A stretch of DNA of 64,000 bases from Talpa occidentalis (GCF_014898055.3 NW_023605083.1:63776228-63840227); one strand, 5' to 3'; shown: positions 22,980 through 34,977, counted from the first letter of the stretch. Program-made: numbers and translations. The notes: generated by a model not told the origin, from the sequence alone.

Positions 22980-23055
22980 TTTTATATATGTATATATATA
23001 TACACACACACACATACACATAAATATATACATACATACACACATATATATTTTA
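22980..23055. repeat. Microsatellite, mixed TA and CA
   Basis: Alternating tatata, cacaca and catacata runs. Confidence 0.8.
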
Positions 23056-23176
23056 TATCATTGTTCATTTTGGTACACTGTTTGCTTTCTCCTCTCAGGC
23101 GTAGTCCCCATAAAATTCCCAGCACTGAGATGCCTGTGGACCATCACCATAGTCCCTTGTGCTCTTCCCGCCCCTG
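22980..23176 (-). mobile_element. Short retrotransposed insert with TA/CA microsatellite tail
   Basis: Bounded by an exact 15-nt duplication (ctctaacacattttc) at 22965-22979 and 23177-23191. Its tail side is a (ta)n/(ca)n tract at 22983-23055. The body is L1 3'-end-like (ccccataaaattcccagc). Confidence 0.65.
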
Positions 23177-23191
23177 CTCTAACACATTTTC

Positions 23192-23920
23192 ATTGCAGTC
23201 TAGTTGAGGTTTGGGTTGAGGGTTTAAGGACTCCCCTCCCCACCCCCCAGATAAGGTGTTTGTGTCACAGTTGTTTAGTGTGCGTGTGCTTTTTTCGGTG
23301 GTTTGAATTTTGGTAGCTCATGCGCATTGCAATGTTTCTGTTTCCTCTATTTAATGTAAAGACAGTTTAGAATCTGCGGTTTTTAACGTTTCCCCCCATG
23401 GTTATTTTGGGATTCTAAAAAGGATAGATTCTCTCTGAGGGAAGATCAAATTTGCATGTGCACATGAAGCACTTCCATGTGACTTTTGCTGCACAGTGCC
23501 TGTGGGCCTGAGGAGGGGTCCCTGCGGCAGAGGAGTTTGCTTTAGGTGCTATGGAGGCTTTCAGCCGTGCCAAATGCACACCCCTCTTTTTAGCACAGCT
23601 GAGTTGTGTAGGCCATGAGCATGGACCCAGCTCACCATTTGCTCGTTGAGTCCTGCCGGGTTCTGTTCCTTTCTCAAGTGGTTTTTGCTCTTGAAAAGGT
23701 TTGGTCTGGTACGTACTTGATCACCTGGTACATGTCCGGCTCTATATAATGTTTGTCTGGGTCCTTGGAAAGATGCTCGTACACTTTTCTTAGGTGCTGT
23801 CTCACTTCATCCAATACTGGGTGTCCTCCCTGGGTGTGGTGCTCTGCCAGATGCTAGTGCAGAAACGCGTAGGAGCAGGTTTTATACCTTGTATGAATGG
23901 CACGGTTAAGCGGTATTGGG
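23192..23920. other. Intronic sequence without a recognised feature
   Basis: No exon or clear repeat seen. Confidence 0.45.
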
Positions 23921-23924
23921 TGAG

Positions 23925-24115
23925 AGGTGGGAAGTGACATTTCTTAAGTTATTAGACCAAGCATATTCTGTATTTTCTTTGGTCTTTACAGCTTCCATGT
24001 CACAGAAGGAGAAGGGAGGGCACAGAGTGTTCGAGTACCTTGCCCCAGGCCTGGCAAAGGAACAGAGCTGGAACTTAAGCCATTTGGACTCTAACCCTAG
24101 AATTCCTTCCTCACT
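23925..24115 (-). mobile_element. MIR SINE
   Basis: Antisense MIR order: cagaaggagaagggagggcacagagtgttc, gccccaggcctggcaaaggaacagagctggaacttaagcc. It explains the first part of a 205-codon open frame here. Confidence 0.6.
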
Positions 24116-26085
24116 TCTGCTGTTGAAGATCAGAGTGAATGGAGTGGGTCAGAGTTGGGAGAGCGTAGACATGAGACCTGAGACTGGGACTCCACAGTCA
24201 GTTACCATCATCGTCTTTATGAAACTTCACTTGTCCTTTGTTGATTACCAATCATACTGTCATGGTTCCTCATTTGGTTCCTCCAAGCCCTTTACTTTGC
24301 ATCACCCACCATACCAGAAGGATCATCTGAGCAGTGGTGTAACAGCCCTAGAGGACAGAGCAGAGACTTGGGCTCCTCACATACACTTCTGTGTAACACA
24401 GACAACTCAGGCGACCTCTGGGAGGCTCTGCGCGCCAGACCCATGCATGAATTTGGTGCAGAAATGTCGCTGGCTTTTCAGTTGGCAGAATGCATCAAGG
24501 CAGGCGGAAAAGAAAACAGGTTTGTGGGGGTAGGTCATTTTCCTTTTGGATATGTGCCTTTGGGGAGATTTAATCTGTCTTTTTAGAAAGCAGTCTTGGC
24601 TTTTGAGTCCTACATAAGGAGTGCAAATACTCAACCAGTATAGATTATGAGGCAGAAGCTTTGTGTTGTGGGTCTTAGTTATCATTCCGTTAGAGACAAG
24701 CTTTTGTAAATACCTCTCCTTTATGAAAGTGGTTTCTCAGCCTGAAAAGTTCACATCAAAATTTCCCCAACCTCGCTTTTCCATTAGGCAAGTCTGCTCA
24801 TTCTTCTCAAGCTGGCCCTGCATCCTTTGCTCACCACCTTCATTTTGCTTGGAGCTCCATTATCATCCATATTGCATCGCATCATAGTTGGTGGGTTTTT
24901 GTCCATATTTCCAACTAGATTGAATTATTTCAAGACCAGTGTCATACCCTTTTTCCTTTGGTAAGGCTGCATTGGCGTTCTGGCCAGTGTGTATTAGGTG
25001 TTCAGTATGTGGTTGACATGTATCCTCCTTAGGAGGAATGACACACAATCATGTTTTATGAGAGTGGGGGAAAAACTTTGCTCCCAAGAATCACAGGAAT
25101 GTCTGGAGAAGTGATCACTGGTCTGGCAATTCATAGAAAAAGTTAGTTACAGACAATGGAAACTCAGCCAAGGAATGTGAACTTGGACTTTTTCATTTTG
25201 ACTTCATTTGCGATCTTGATTGTAGATGTTTTGTATCAGACCAACCGGTGGATTTTACTTAAGGGCAGGTATTCTAATAGAAAAGCTATGGAAACCTTTT
25301 CTGTTTCTCAATGACTCCATTAACCTACAGATGAAGCTTTGAAACAGGGCTCCTTAATCCATGTCTGAATAAGAGATTACTTCATAAATGATCCAGAATC
25401 CAAAGTGGAGCAATGCATGACATGTTGAGGGAAGATGCTGACCTAGGACTCACAGACTGGAGGCCCTGGAAACTTGGGGATACTTGTGCAGACAATTCAG
25501 ATATGAGCATCTCAGGGTAGGGGTGGTAGGCTCTGAGAACTTTGGACATGGGGTTCCGGGGTAAGGGTAGTAGAGAAGAACTGAATTCTTGCTAATAAGC
25601 AAGTAGGGTGATATGACTTAGGACTTATAGTTAAGATGCATTTGAACAACTATAAGACCCCACATCTTAAAAGTCCAGTATGTATCGCTGTTTCCTATCT
25701 AGATTTTAAAAATTACACAGACATTTTTATTATATGTATTAGCTTTGCTGTCAGTAAAACTCTAAAAATTCAAAGGTGGTGGTGTTGCGGCCAACATTAA
25801 TTTCTAGGTCACATATGTGTTGTTGGCTGTGAGGCTGTGCTGTGGCTCTTTTCCACAGTCTTCCATTCTGATGGAGCAGCCCCTAACTGGGACATGCTAG
25901 TTTCAAAGCAGACAAGACCGGACACGAGAGTTGGTAGAAACGCGCTATGGCTCTTAAAACACCTGCTCCCACCTGTGAATGTTTCTTGGCTCACCTTCCA
26001 CTGCCCAGAGCAAGTCACAGAGCCACCTGGAATCAGTGGGGTGGGGATGTGTCTTCTGTGGACATTCACTTGGCAATTGTAAGAA
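24116..26085. other. Intronic sequence without a recognised feature
   Basis: Nothing nameable. The open frame that runs to 24533 lacks splice context or family motifs. Confidence 0.45.
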
Positions 26086-26095
26086 TGTGTAATCC

Positions 26096-26360
26096 AGGCC
26101 TCCCTGGTGGTGCAAGGTGTTAAGTCTCAGCACTATGACGCTATCTGCAGCCACTGCAGCATGAGTTCAATCCCAGGCCAGGGAGCTACACACATGGAGC
26201 AGCAGACCTCTCCTGTCTTGCCCGCTGCTCCCCTCAGCAGTGTATTTCAGTAGATCTGCTTGTTCTGCTCCCCACTCTGTCTCTGGTGAATCCTCTCAAC
26301 CCCTGCACCTCTGGCCTGTACCTCAGTTTTTGTATGCATAAATAAATAAATCTTAAAAAC
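26096..26360 (+). mobile_element. tRNA-Glu SINE, type A
   Basis: Complete copy. Exact duplication tgtgtaatcc at 26086-26095 and 26361-26370. Confidence 0.93.
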
Positions 26361-26725
26361 TGTGTAATCCTATTAAGAGAAGAGAATGTAATGGTTGCAA
26401 ATGATAATACCATCCGCCATGTAGTTCGTATCATCTCTTTTTCACTGCACATTATTTAGTAAATGCATTACTTCAGATTGCTCATTTAAAAATGTTTTAA
26501 ATACATTTCCTCCCTATTATGTATGTTAAAAATTTAGATTACTTTTGGAGGAGACGGACCTCTTGCCGGGGGTGGTGTGGTGGATTACTCATGTATTTGC
26601 ATGTTCTTGAATACTTCAGTGCATGGGGTTCTGAGGTACCTCACAGCACTGGGGTGATGTTAGGTATTGGAATCTTGTTTCTGAGTTCAGTAGATGTGTC
26701 CTCAGTGTTACACATTGCTTGCTGC

Positions 26726-27060
26726 TTTAAAAAATATGATTATTGAGATCAATTCACATACCCTAAAATTCACTGTTTAAAAATATGCATCTAAGTGAAT
26801 TCTAGTATATATACCACATTGTGCAATCATCATTACTGTCTAATTCCAAAATATTTTTGTCATCTAGAAAAAGAAACCCTGTACATGTCGGCAGTCACTC
26901 TCCATTCCCTGCAGCCCCTGGCACCCCCAAGATCTGCTTTCAGTCTGTGGAATTGCTTGTTCTGGACGTTCATATAAATAGGATCAGACATGTGGCCTTT
27001 TGTATCTGGCTTCCTTCACTTAATGTTTTCAAGTTCTTTGCTAATGTTTTCTCATAGACT
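26726..27060 (-). mobile_element. Old L1 3' end fragment
   Basis: Antisense L1: ttgagatcaattcacataccc, taaaattcactgtttaaaa, gtgcaatcatcattactgtctaattcc, aaataggatcagacatgtggcc, tatctggcttccttcacttaatg. Confidence 0.75.
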
Positions 27061-28036
27061 TTTTTTTTTTAGCATAGTTAGTAAATTTCCTTTTATTCTT
27101 TAATTTGCTTAGAGATTTTAGTGGAATGATTTAATTTATCAATGAAGGGTAACAGTAAGCATTTGGTAGCTGTGTATACAGTTATAGTCAACAATGACTA
27201 TATGATCAGTTAATAAATTGCATTAATAAATTTCCTAATGTTAAATCATTCTTGATTTCCTGGAATATGTTTGAATTGATCCTGGTGTAACCTTCTCTAT
27301 TTAAATTTTTTTTAATCTTCTGTTTGCTGTTACTGTGTTAACTATCTTTACATTTATCTTTACATTATGGTTTACTTTTTTTCCCCCAGTATTTTGATAT
27401 CAGATATAGCTAAGCCTCAAAAAAATGATTTGAAATGTCACCTCATTTTTAAAAAAAATCTGTGTCTTAGAGTGTTTGCATGAAAGAGGACTGACTCTTT
27501 GAGGTTTTGTTAGAGCTCAGCTGCAAAACCACTGAGGGGCCTAACGTAGCTTATAGTAGAAATCCTCTGAATACAGTTCTGTGGTTATTTATTTGTTTAG
27601 GTTTTCTACCTCACCTTAATTTCACTTTGGCCATATATATATTTTTCCACAAAGCCATCTGGCTCATGTAGGTTTCCAAGTTTATTGCCATAGTTATTCA
27701 TAGCACATCCTTTTAATTTATAATCATGCACGGAGCTAAGATTTAAATACTTACTGGCTGCCCCCCTCCCTTCTGTCTTGGTCAAGCCTCCTATTAGTTA
27801 ATCTCATTTATCTTTTAGAAGAATTATATTTTGATTTTGTTTATAACTTTTACTCTTCTGTTTCCAATTTATGCTTTCATTTTTTTGTTCCCTCTTACAC
27901 TTCGTTTTGACTTTTTTCTAAAAATGAGAGCATAAAGTAGATGTGGCCTAAAATTTCTGTTTTGTGGGGTAATTTTTTTTCAGCGGTGGCTTTACCTGCT
28001 TTTGATGACTATGCTGCTTTCTTCGTATTTCATTTT
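27061..28036. other. AT-rich intronic sequence
   Basis: Parts of 27060-27480 may be degraded L1, but no firm block is seen. Confidence 0.4.
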
Positions 28037-28172
28037 TCTTGGGTCTGAATGATGAGTTAATATAGACTGGCTATATTTTTTGGTTTTCTTGCATCTGAAT
28101 GGTGAGATAATGCATGCTTGATATATTTTTTGGTTTACTTGTGTCTGATGAGGTAATGCAGGCCTGCTATTT
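28037..28172. repeat. 50-bp minisatellite, about 2.7 copies
   Basis: Units start at about 28037, 28087 and 28137. Each has ctt(g)..tctgaat.gtgag.taat, then a gcttg/ctggctatattttttggtt end. The spacing of the tctga core (28044, 28094, 28144) is exactly 50. Confidence 0.8.
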
Positions 28173-29290
28173 GCTCCGGTCAGAGCAAGTGAATTACTGG
28201 TCTCCTGTTTCTACTTGATGTTAAAGCTGTCTTCTTGGATCTTGGGTTGAGTAATCAGTTGACAGTTCAGTTGAGTGATCTGTTGGTGGGGAAAAGAGTC
28301 AGAAAGAAGGAAGCCAGGGTCCTGGGCAGGGAATCATGGTCTGGTTTTCCTATGTCTGGATTCTATGTAGCCTGGTTGCTTTCTTGTTTTAGGTGCTGTG
28401 CCCCTCCCAGCAGAACCCTGCCCCTTGGGAATCTGAAGTCTCCCTTGCTTCATGCTCATGAATCCACCCAGGGCCCCTGACCCAGGTGTGTTCCTGTTCC
28501 TCCATCCTTTCTCTTGTGTCTCTACCCCTGCATGACCAGATGAAGCTGTGGCTTGTGTGGAATGGGTGGCGCCCTCTGTTGGTGGTGCCTACAGGGTATA
28601 ACCTGGCTGGGCATTCCTTGCCTTCAACAGCCCTACACCCTTGGTGGGGGTCTTCTTTTGCCCCTCTGTCTTCCCTTCCACGCCCTGCTTGTCCAAGAAA
28701 ATGCGTTTCCAAATCAGGGTGTATGTGAGGGGTTTCAGGACATTTTCTACTTCTAGGGTAAAACTTTAAATAATGTCAGTGACACTGGAGAAAGATACCT
28801 CTTTCTTTTTTCCTTGGTTGTATCCCAGTTATATCCAGTAGAAAATCTTTCAAAGTTCTGGTATTTGGATGGCACCCTTTTAAATTTTCCAATCTGATAT
28901 GATTCTAATCATGGTTTTTCTTTCTATGCCTTTTCTTTCCCTTTTCTAGGCTATTAAATTAGTTGATTGGAGGATGGGAAGAGGCAGAAAACAAAGGCTT
29001 GTGCTCAATTCATTGAGTTTATCTAGAAGTATAGATTTACAGTATTTACATGAGTGAGTGTACAACAATCTTATTAATGCAAACCTGACTTTTTTCTGGT
29101 TATCTAACTCTTGGGATTTTCCCAGAATTCATTTTGTGTTTTGAACATCTTTGAACAAAACATTTTTGAGATTTCCCTTTGAATTTATTCACCAAAGTGG
29201 GCTTAAATTTAACCTTACATCAGAGTCGATATTCAAAAATATTTATCTAGTTTGTGTATCACACACTCATTCTTTAAGCATCTCCTGTGT
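28173..29290. other. Intronic sequence without a recognised feature
   Basis: No exon or named repeat recognised. Confidence 0.45.
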
Positions 29291-29304
29291 GTCTGCCTTC
29301 GGAC

Positions 29305-29830
29305 AAGGCAGGCAGCCACTGTGGAAAACAATATGGAGGGCCCTCAAAACAGCAAAGAGAGAACTACCACAGGATCCAGCAATTCCACCTCTGGATTTTT
29401 TCTGAAGGGAATGAAAACATGAACTTGAAAAGATGTATGCAGTATGCACCACCATTACTCAGCTGTTCAGCCATTAAAAAAACCCACAACAACCAAATCT
29501 TGCCATTTGCTATAACATGACTGGACCTTGAGAAAATGAGATAAATAAATCAGACAGAGAAAAACAAATACTGTGTGATTTTACTTATACGTGGAATCTA
29601 AAAACACAACCGCAAAAGCAGAAAACAAATGCAAGCTCACAGATACAGAGAACAGACCAAAGGTGGCCAGTGGTGGATTGGGGTGGGAGGCAAAATAGGT
29701 GAAGGGGGTCAAAAGGTACAAATTTCCAATTATAAAATAAGTGGGCTGTGGGGGTGAGCAGCATGGTGACTGTGGTTAATAATACGGTACTCTGTGAAAG
29801 TTGTTAAATGTCAGTTGCACCTCACTGTTA
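29305..29830 (+). mobile_element. Old L1: ORF2 C-terminal remnant and 3' UTR
   Basis: Sense-strand L1 remains: LWKTIWRALKTAKRELPQDP then AIPPLDFF at about 29318-29402, the actgtggaaaacaatatggagg block, tgccatttgctataacatgactgg, and tggttaataatacggtactctg. Frames are broken, so it encodes nothing now. Confidence 0.8.
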
Positions 29831-30485
29831 ATAGTGAGCCAGGTACAGCCTGTACTTTCAGAGTGCTCTGCACTAGTGGGAAAGATGCTTCAAGAGGCTT
29901 TGTCAAGCGCTTCTGAAACTTGATCATCATGTGGCCCACATTGCTCTAATTGCATTAAAAGAGAAATTCGAGTATTTTAGCATGACTTGTTTTTGTTAAA
30001 TCCATGTCGGCTCCTAAAGTATACTGCTTTCTTTTCATAAGCCATATGTCTAATACAATAATAGAATTTTGCCAGAGATTTATGCTAATTTAATAATCTA
30101 TCTCATGGCTGACTGACCACCATGGTGAATGTTATAAAAGAAAATTATTTGAAGCAGAGGGATTTCTGCAGCAGCCTAGTGCTGTGTTGCTTTTCTTATG
30201 TAAAAAGTGGGCAGGGGCGGAAGAAATACTCTTATAACTGAAACTTACATGGTGAGAATAGATGTTTTGGAGCAACGAGGAGTACCCATTCATTTCCCAA
30301 CTACGTCATTGTAACTCACAGGGGCCACTGTAGGTCTCCATTGTGACAGTAAAGTCATAAAGGAAAATATATATGAGGCACCAACTATGACTCTTGATAC
30401 AATTTTTATTTTCAGCTGTATATATTAAGTGTCTGCTGTGAATAAGCCCCACAGTTGATAAGGGGATGCAAGAATACTTGCTGAC
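29831..30485. other. Intronic sequence without a recognised feature
   Basis: No exon or repeat recognised. Confidence 0.45.
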
Positions 30486-30489
30486 AAGT

Positions 30490-30650
30490 GGACTTTATTA
30501 TTACTACTTGAGTATGTTAATTTGATGTAGCACCTGCCATGTACCAGGCATTATTCCAGTGCTTCTACATACTAACTCAGTCCTGTTAGGCATAGAGAGA
30601 TTGAGGAAGTTGTTCATGTCGCACTACTGGCAGTGGAACTGCGGTTCAAA
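30490..30650 (-). mobile_element. MIR SINE fragment
   Basis: Antisense MIR text: tagcacctgccatgtaccaggcatt, aggcatagagagattgaggaag, ggcagtggaactgcggttcaaa. Confidence 0.6.
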
Positions 30651-30739
30651 ACTACACAGTCTGCTTCAAGTTGGCCTCAACCTTCTGTCATTCAGCAGTT
30701 GTCCATTGCAAGCCTTCACTGGCAAGATGTTGAGTGGGG

Positions 30740-31170
30740 TCATTCCTTTCATCCATCCAGTCCTTACTGAGCTCCTGTTAGATACCAGAGGATGGAAGGG
30801 TGAACGAGACAGTCTCTCCTCTTAGGGAATTTACAGACTAGTGGGGTGTCAGACAGTCCATCAATCAATACACAATTATTTTTCAGATAGTGATAAGGCC
30901 TTCTGTCTAGTATGGGCATCCCCAAGGCCAAAATGAACAAGACTTGTGTGTATGGCGTGAGCCGGTAGGGGGTGTCCCTGATGAGGTCAGAGATAATGGT
31001 GAAAGTACGCTGGACCTTGTGGGTGATAGCAGGGCCATGGGAGGGAGGCTTGGATTTTCTTCTAAATGTAATTGGAAGTTTTGAGAGTTGAGTGGGAATG
31101 TGACGTATTTGATGAACAGTTTTCAAAGAACTCTCTGGCTGCGGTACAGAGATCTGACCAAGCGCTGTCA
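30740..31170 (-). mobile_element. L2 LINE fragment
   Basis: Antisense L2-like: catccatccagtccttactgagc, gaatttacagactagtgggg, gatagtgataaggcc, and gcttggattttcttctaaatgtaattgg ... gaactctctggctgcggtacag. Confidence 0.55.
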
Positions 31171-31539
31171 AAATCCAGCAGGAGGCTTTTGTCTTGGGCC
31201 ACGGGATTCCCTGGCTTCTCTCATTCTGTGCTTGGTGTTGGCCATAAAGGCGCCCCTCCCGCAGCACCTGCTCCAGAGCTCCGGTTGCTTAGCAAACCAG
31301 CTGCTTCAGGCGGACTCTGAGGATGGAGGGGCCTGGGTCATTCACTTTACCTTTGTCATCCACCTACCCTCCTGCCCCTTCATGAGGTTTTCGTGTTTTT
31401 CCTCCATGTTTGTTTCACACATGGGCCATATCTTGAGGGTAGTCTTTTGGGGAATAACTTGTATAAAGACCCAAGGAATTGTATAATGTACCTGCAGGTG
31501 CCAGCTTCAGTAGTTAACCACTTTAGGGCATCTTGAATC

Positions 31540-32060
31540 ACCAGTATCCCCACCTACCGATCCTTATTATTTTGAATCAAATGCCAGATATCCTATCATA
31601 TCAACCATGGATATTTTAGTCTATATTTCTAAAAGATGAAGGCTTTGTAAAGTCATGCCATTTTCACATCTAAGAATTCATTTAGGTCATCAAATGACTT
31701 ATGAATATTCAGATTTCCCCAAATATCACAAAATCTTTTCTTGTACAGTTTTGTTTTATGCAGAATCCACTGCAGTTGGTTGATAGCTCTCTTAAGTTTC
31801 TTTGGTCTGTTATTTTTCTCTGTTATTTATTGAGGAAGCTGGGTCTTTGGTATTCTTTGGTTTCATACAGTGTAGATTTTGCTGATTGCATCTCACAATA
31901 TTGTTTGACATCCTCTTCACTCCTCTGTATTGTCTATAAAATTGGTGTCATGTTTTCAGATTTATTCAGGATTCAGATTCAGATTCAATATTTTCCTATA
32001 AGCAGTAATAGGTGTGATGTGAACTTCTTGCAGAAAGCATATGTTTATTTGTGTCTTTAT
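31540..32060 (-). mobile_element. Old L1 3' UTR fragment
   Basis: Antisense L1ME-like: atccttattattttgaatcaaatgcc, ttctaaaagatgaaggc, ccactgcagttggttgatagctc. Confidence 0.6.
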
Positions 32061-32302
32061 GAATGTTGACTAAGTTTTAAAATACATCAAGTATTTAAGA
32101 AGGTTTGGGCCCCTAAATGTTTACCTGAACTCAGCTGGTGGCCTTGAGAACATAAGAAAAGGAGAGTATGCGTGTCTAAATGTGATAATGGTGGAGGCTG
32201 TGTTGGTCTCTATCCCGGAACTACTGGGAGGGGAATCGGTGTGAATTTGTCTACAGAATTCTTTCTCTTGGTCACAAAAGACCTGTTCACTCACTAAACA
32301 TT

Positions 32303-32482
32303 AAGATTTATTCATTATTAATGCATAAAGAACCGGAGTACAGGCCAGATGCGGGCAAGACAGGAGAGGTCTGCTGCACCATGTGGGATTCTACCCAGCT
32401 GGCCAGATTGAACCCGCGCTGCAGAGGCTGCGGACAGCTTTACAGCGCTGTGCTCAACTGCCTGTGCCACCAGGGGATGCCC
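32303..32482 (-). mobile_element. tRNA-Glu SINE with internal deletion
   Basis: Both ends are present (aagatttattcattattaatgc ... gccaccaggggatgccc), but about 90 bp between the ggccaga and gcaagacaggagaggtc blocks is missing. It ends about 120 bp before SNX30 exon 2. Confidence 0.85.
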
Positions 32483-32605
32483 TCTTTGAATGTTATTTCT
32501 GTACTTAGTGGTATTTCTTGGTTTGGCTAAAACAGCTACTTCTGTTGGTGTTCTCTAAGTATATGTTTTCATTTAATTTGTAAGGTGGTTCTTTTCTCCT
32601 TTTAG

Positions 32606-32797
32606 GACCTCATTTTGCCCAATGGTGGAACTCCAGCAGGCACTTCAAGTCCAGCTTCCTCATCTTCCCTTCTCAACAGACTTCAACTTGATGATGATAT
32701 GGATGGTGAGACCAGAGATCTCTTTGTCACGGTGGATGATCCCAAGAAGCATGTCTGTACCATGGAGACCTACATCACGTACAGGATCACCACCAAA
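32606..32797 (+). CDS. SNX30: SNX30 exon 2: Ser-rich linker and start of PX domain
   Basis: The acceptor is ttcttttctccttttag and the donor is AAA|gtacgt. Phase 0 at both ends gives 64 codons. The peptide begins [20 protein letters not shown], continues through an acidic [15 protein letters not shown] segment, and enters the PX fold at [19 protein letters not shown], which matches PX strands beta-1 and beta-2. The Ser/Pro-rich part is expected to be disordered and is a usual place for phosphorylation in this family (inference). There is no plausible start codon in this exon, so it is internal. A damaged SINE ends about 120 bp before the acceptor. Confidence 0.95.
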
Positions 32798-33459
32798 GTA
32801 CGTCCCTCTATCTTCTGCCTGGTTGAGTGGTCTTGAGGAAAGGGAGTCCTCCAGCCATGATTCCTGTCTTCACTTTCTCCCTCCATAAACTCTGTTCACA
32901 AATGTAGGTATGGCTTAGTGAGATAGTGGGCATTTCAGATGAAAAGGACTATGTGTAAATTCTTTACCTTAAAATGAAGAAGAAATTGTGTCTACAGTTT
33001 TTCAAAATAAATCATTTAATTCCTATACTTTCACTTCTCTCTCTGTCTTGACTCTGTGTAACATATTAATATATTGCTTTTGAAATTTGTGAATCATCAT
33101 AGCAACCTAGTATCTGGGAGGAGACCATGATTATTATGTAGTGTAATTGGAGTTAATGGTAGGGGGCGCATGACCTAATGGGAGCTAATTACTGACTTTG
33201 TGCTCTGTGCCAGGGAGGTAGTGGGACTGAATTGAGACTGAATCAATTAATGTTCACAGTAATCCTAAATGGTAGCACTTTAGTTAGAATTTTAGCATTG
33301 GTGAACATCTCCTTTAACTGTACTTTTTTCTCTTTTTCATTCTAGAAAAAAAAAATGTTTTTATTGGGGCTGGTTCTGTTCCTGTCTAAGTTCTTTGATG
33401 GGAAAAAAACAGAGAATAAGATGCACTCAAATTTTGCTTTTTCATCTATTATAGGATGA

Positions 33460-33735
33460 AAATGTTCTATTTTAAAAATTGTACAAGTAATATAAATACA
33501 TTCTTATAAAGCCAAAAAACCAGGTATAGACTAAAAAGCATGAATCTTCTTTGGTTCTTACAGTGCTGTTGCCCAAAGCAACCATTGCTGAAATTTGGTG
33601 TGTGTCCTTCTAGTTCTTTTTCTTTGCCTTTACATGTATGCATTGTAAAATTAATATAATTCAGATATCACTGTAATATTGTTTTCTAATTTTCCCTCTG
33701 TAGTCTCTTTGAAGACCTTTCCGTGTTCACTTGAA
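33460..33735 (-). mobile_element. Possible old L1 fragment
   Basis: Text such as acaagtaatataaatacattc, ccaaagcaaccattgctgaa and tgtgtccttctagttctttttc recalls an L1M-type 3' region. Weak. Confidence 0.35.
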
Positions 33736-33764
33736 TGTGTGTGTGTGTGTGTGTGTGTGTCTGT
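33736..33764. repeat. (TG)n microsatellite
   Basis: Uninterrupted tg dinucleotide run of about 12 units. Confidence 0.9.
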
Positions 33765-34869
33765 ATAGCTTGCTTATTCAGTCTTTGTCTAATTCTTTAC
33801 CTAGTGATCCTCCAACATCTTTTCTATATGGACATTAAAGCCTTTCATCATCTTTTGCTATTAATGCCCTGTCCTTTCCCCACCAAGTTCACACTGGAAA
33901 CATGGTATCTGCATGTACACAGGCATGTACACATACTCACACTCACACACAACCTTCCCCCTGCATTTCCCAGGCATTGGGCTAAGTGCTTAGGTGTATC
34001 TTATATCCTCAGAGGTCCTAGGTGGGCATACGTACTCCCATGAATTACTTCCATTGACTTATTTTTTTTTCCCCTAGGGTCAACTTCTTTTTTACCCTGT
34101 AGTCAGTGAAATGTAAAACCCATTTTTCTTGAATTTGTGGTGCAAGGAGCTGAGTGACAGGGTGACAGCCTCACCACACAGCAGGGCTCGCCCACCCCCT
34201 GCGTTCCGTCTCTTGCTGATTGCCCTGCCCTGCAGGTTATGTCCCTGGGTGCTGCCTGCTGTCGGGCCTCCGTCCAGGGATTCGCGGGCTACTACACATG
34301 CTGTAACTCCTCACACTTCCTTTGCCTCCTCTCTTTCTTTCCTTCCCAAGAAGTCTTTCTCCTTTTGTTCTTATTTCTATCCCCTTTCCTGGAGTTATTC
34401 AGTTTCCCAGAATTTTGAAAATGTCTTAGGATAGCTTTCCCCAAGTTCTAAACCCACGTTTTCACTTGGCTATGATGCCAGCACCTCAAGGTGAAGTTCT
34501 TGCAGAATTAAGTTTTCTTTCTTACCCTCCTTTCCACTCCTGATCTCAAGCCCGAATTTTGTTCTTTTCCTGTTCAAATAGTGACAAGGGTTTATATCTT
34601 GGTGACACATGTGGAACCTTCTTTTTGAATGTTTGATAGGATATGTGGAGTGTGTGGGGATGACAGATGGGAACAGAAGGTTCCACACACCCGATCTTGT
34701 CCTGGGAGTCCACTTCAGAGGTTTTCAAACAGATGTAATGGCCATCTTGATTAAATTAATGACCATTAGATGAGTGGTCAGCGTGCAAGTTTGTATAAAT
34801 ACTTTATTCCTTTGAGTGTTGGCTTCCCAGTCCTAATACAAATTCCTGACAAGCAAGGCTGACAAAGTC
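33765..34869. other. Intronic sequence without a recognised feature
   Basis: No exon or repeat recognised. Confidence 0.45.
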
Positions 34870-34881
34870 TGGGGCTCTTTT

Positions 34882-34977
34882 TTTTTTTTGTGGGACCCTC
34901 GCCAGTGGCCTGGTAATGAACCAGTGCTGCAGAGGCTGCGGACAGCCTCGCAGCCCAGCGCCACCAGCAGAGGCCTG
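34882..34977 (-). mobile_element. Half-length SINE: tRNA head plus short poly(A)
   Basis: Read in reverse it is a head (ggcctctgctggtggcgctgggctgcgaggctg ... ggttcattaccaggcc), then gcgagggtcccac and an A tail. It breaks at the same point as 19169-19302. Exact 12-nt duplication tggggctctttt at 34870-34881 and 34978-34989. Confidence 0.85.

Noticed and set aside
22441..23043. A 200-codon open frame on the minus strand
   Set aside because: It is the translation of two adjacent SINEs and a microsatellite; there is no host protein signal.
22980..23055. Z-DNA or origin-like element
   Set aside because: A simple TA/CA tract inside a retrotransposed insert is a sufficient explanation.
23916..24533. 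A 205-codon open frame on the plus strand
   Set aside because: The first part overlaps an antisense MIR, no domain is recognisable, and no splice or start context supports it.
28037..28172. CRISPR-like array of repeats
   Set aside because: The units are adjacent, without spacers, and the genome is mammalian; it is a minisatellite.
30764..31267. A 167-codon open frame on the minus strand
   Set aside because: It falls on an L2-like repeat, and the translated text has no family likeness.
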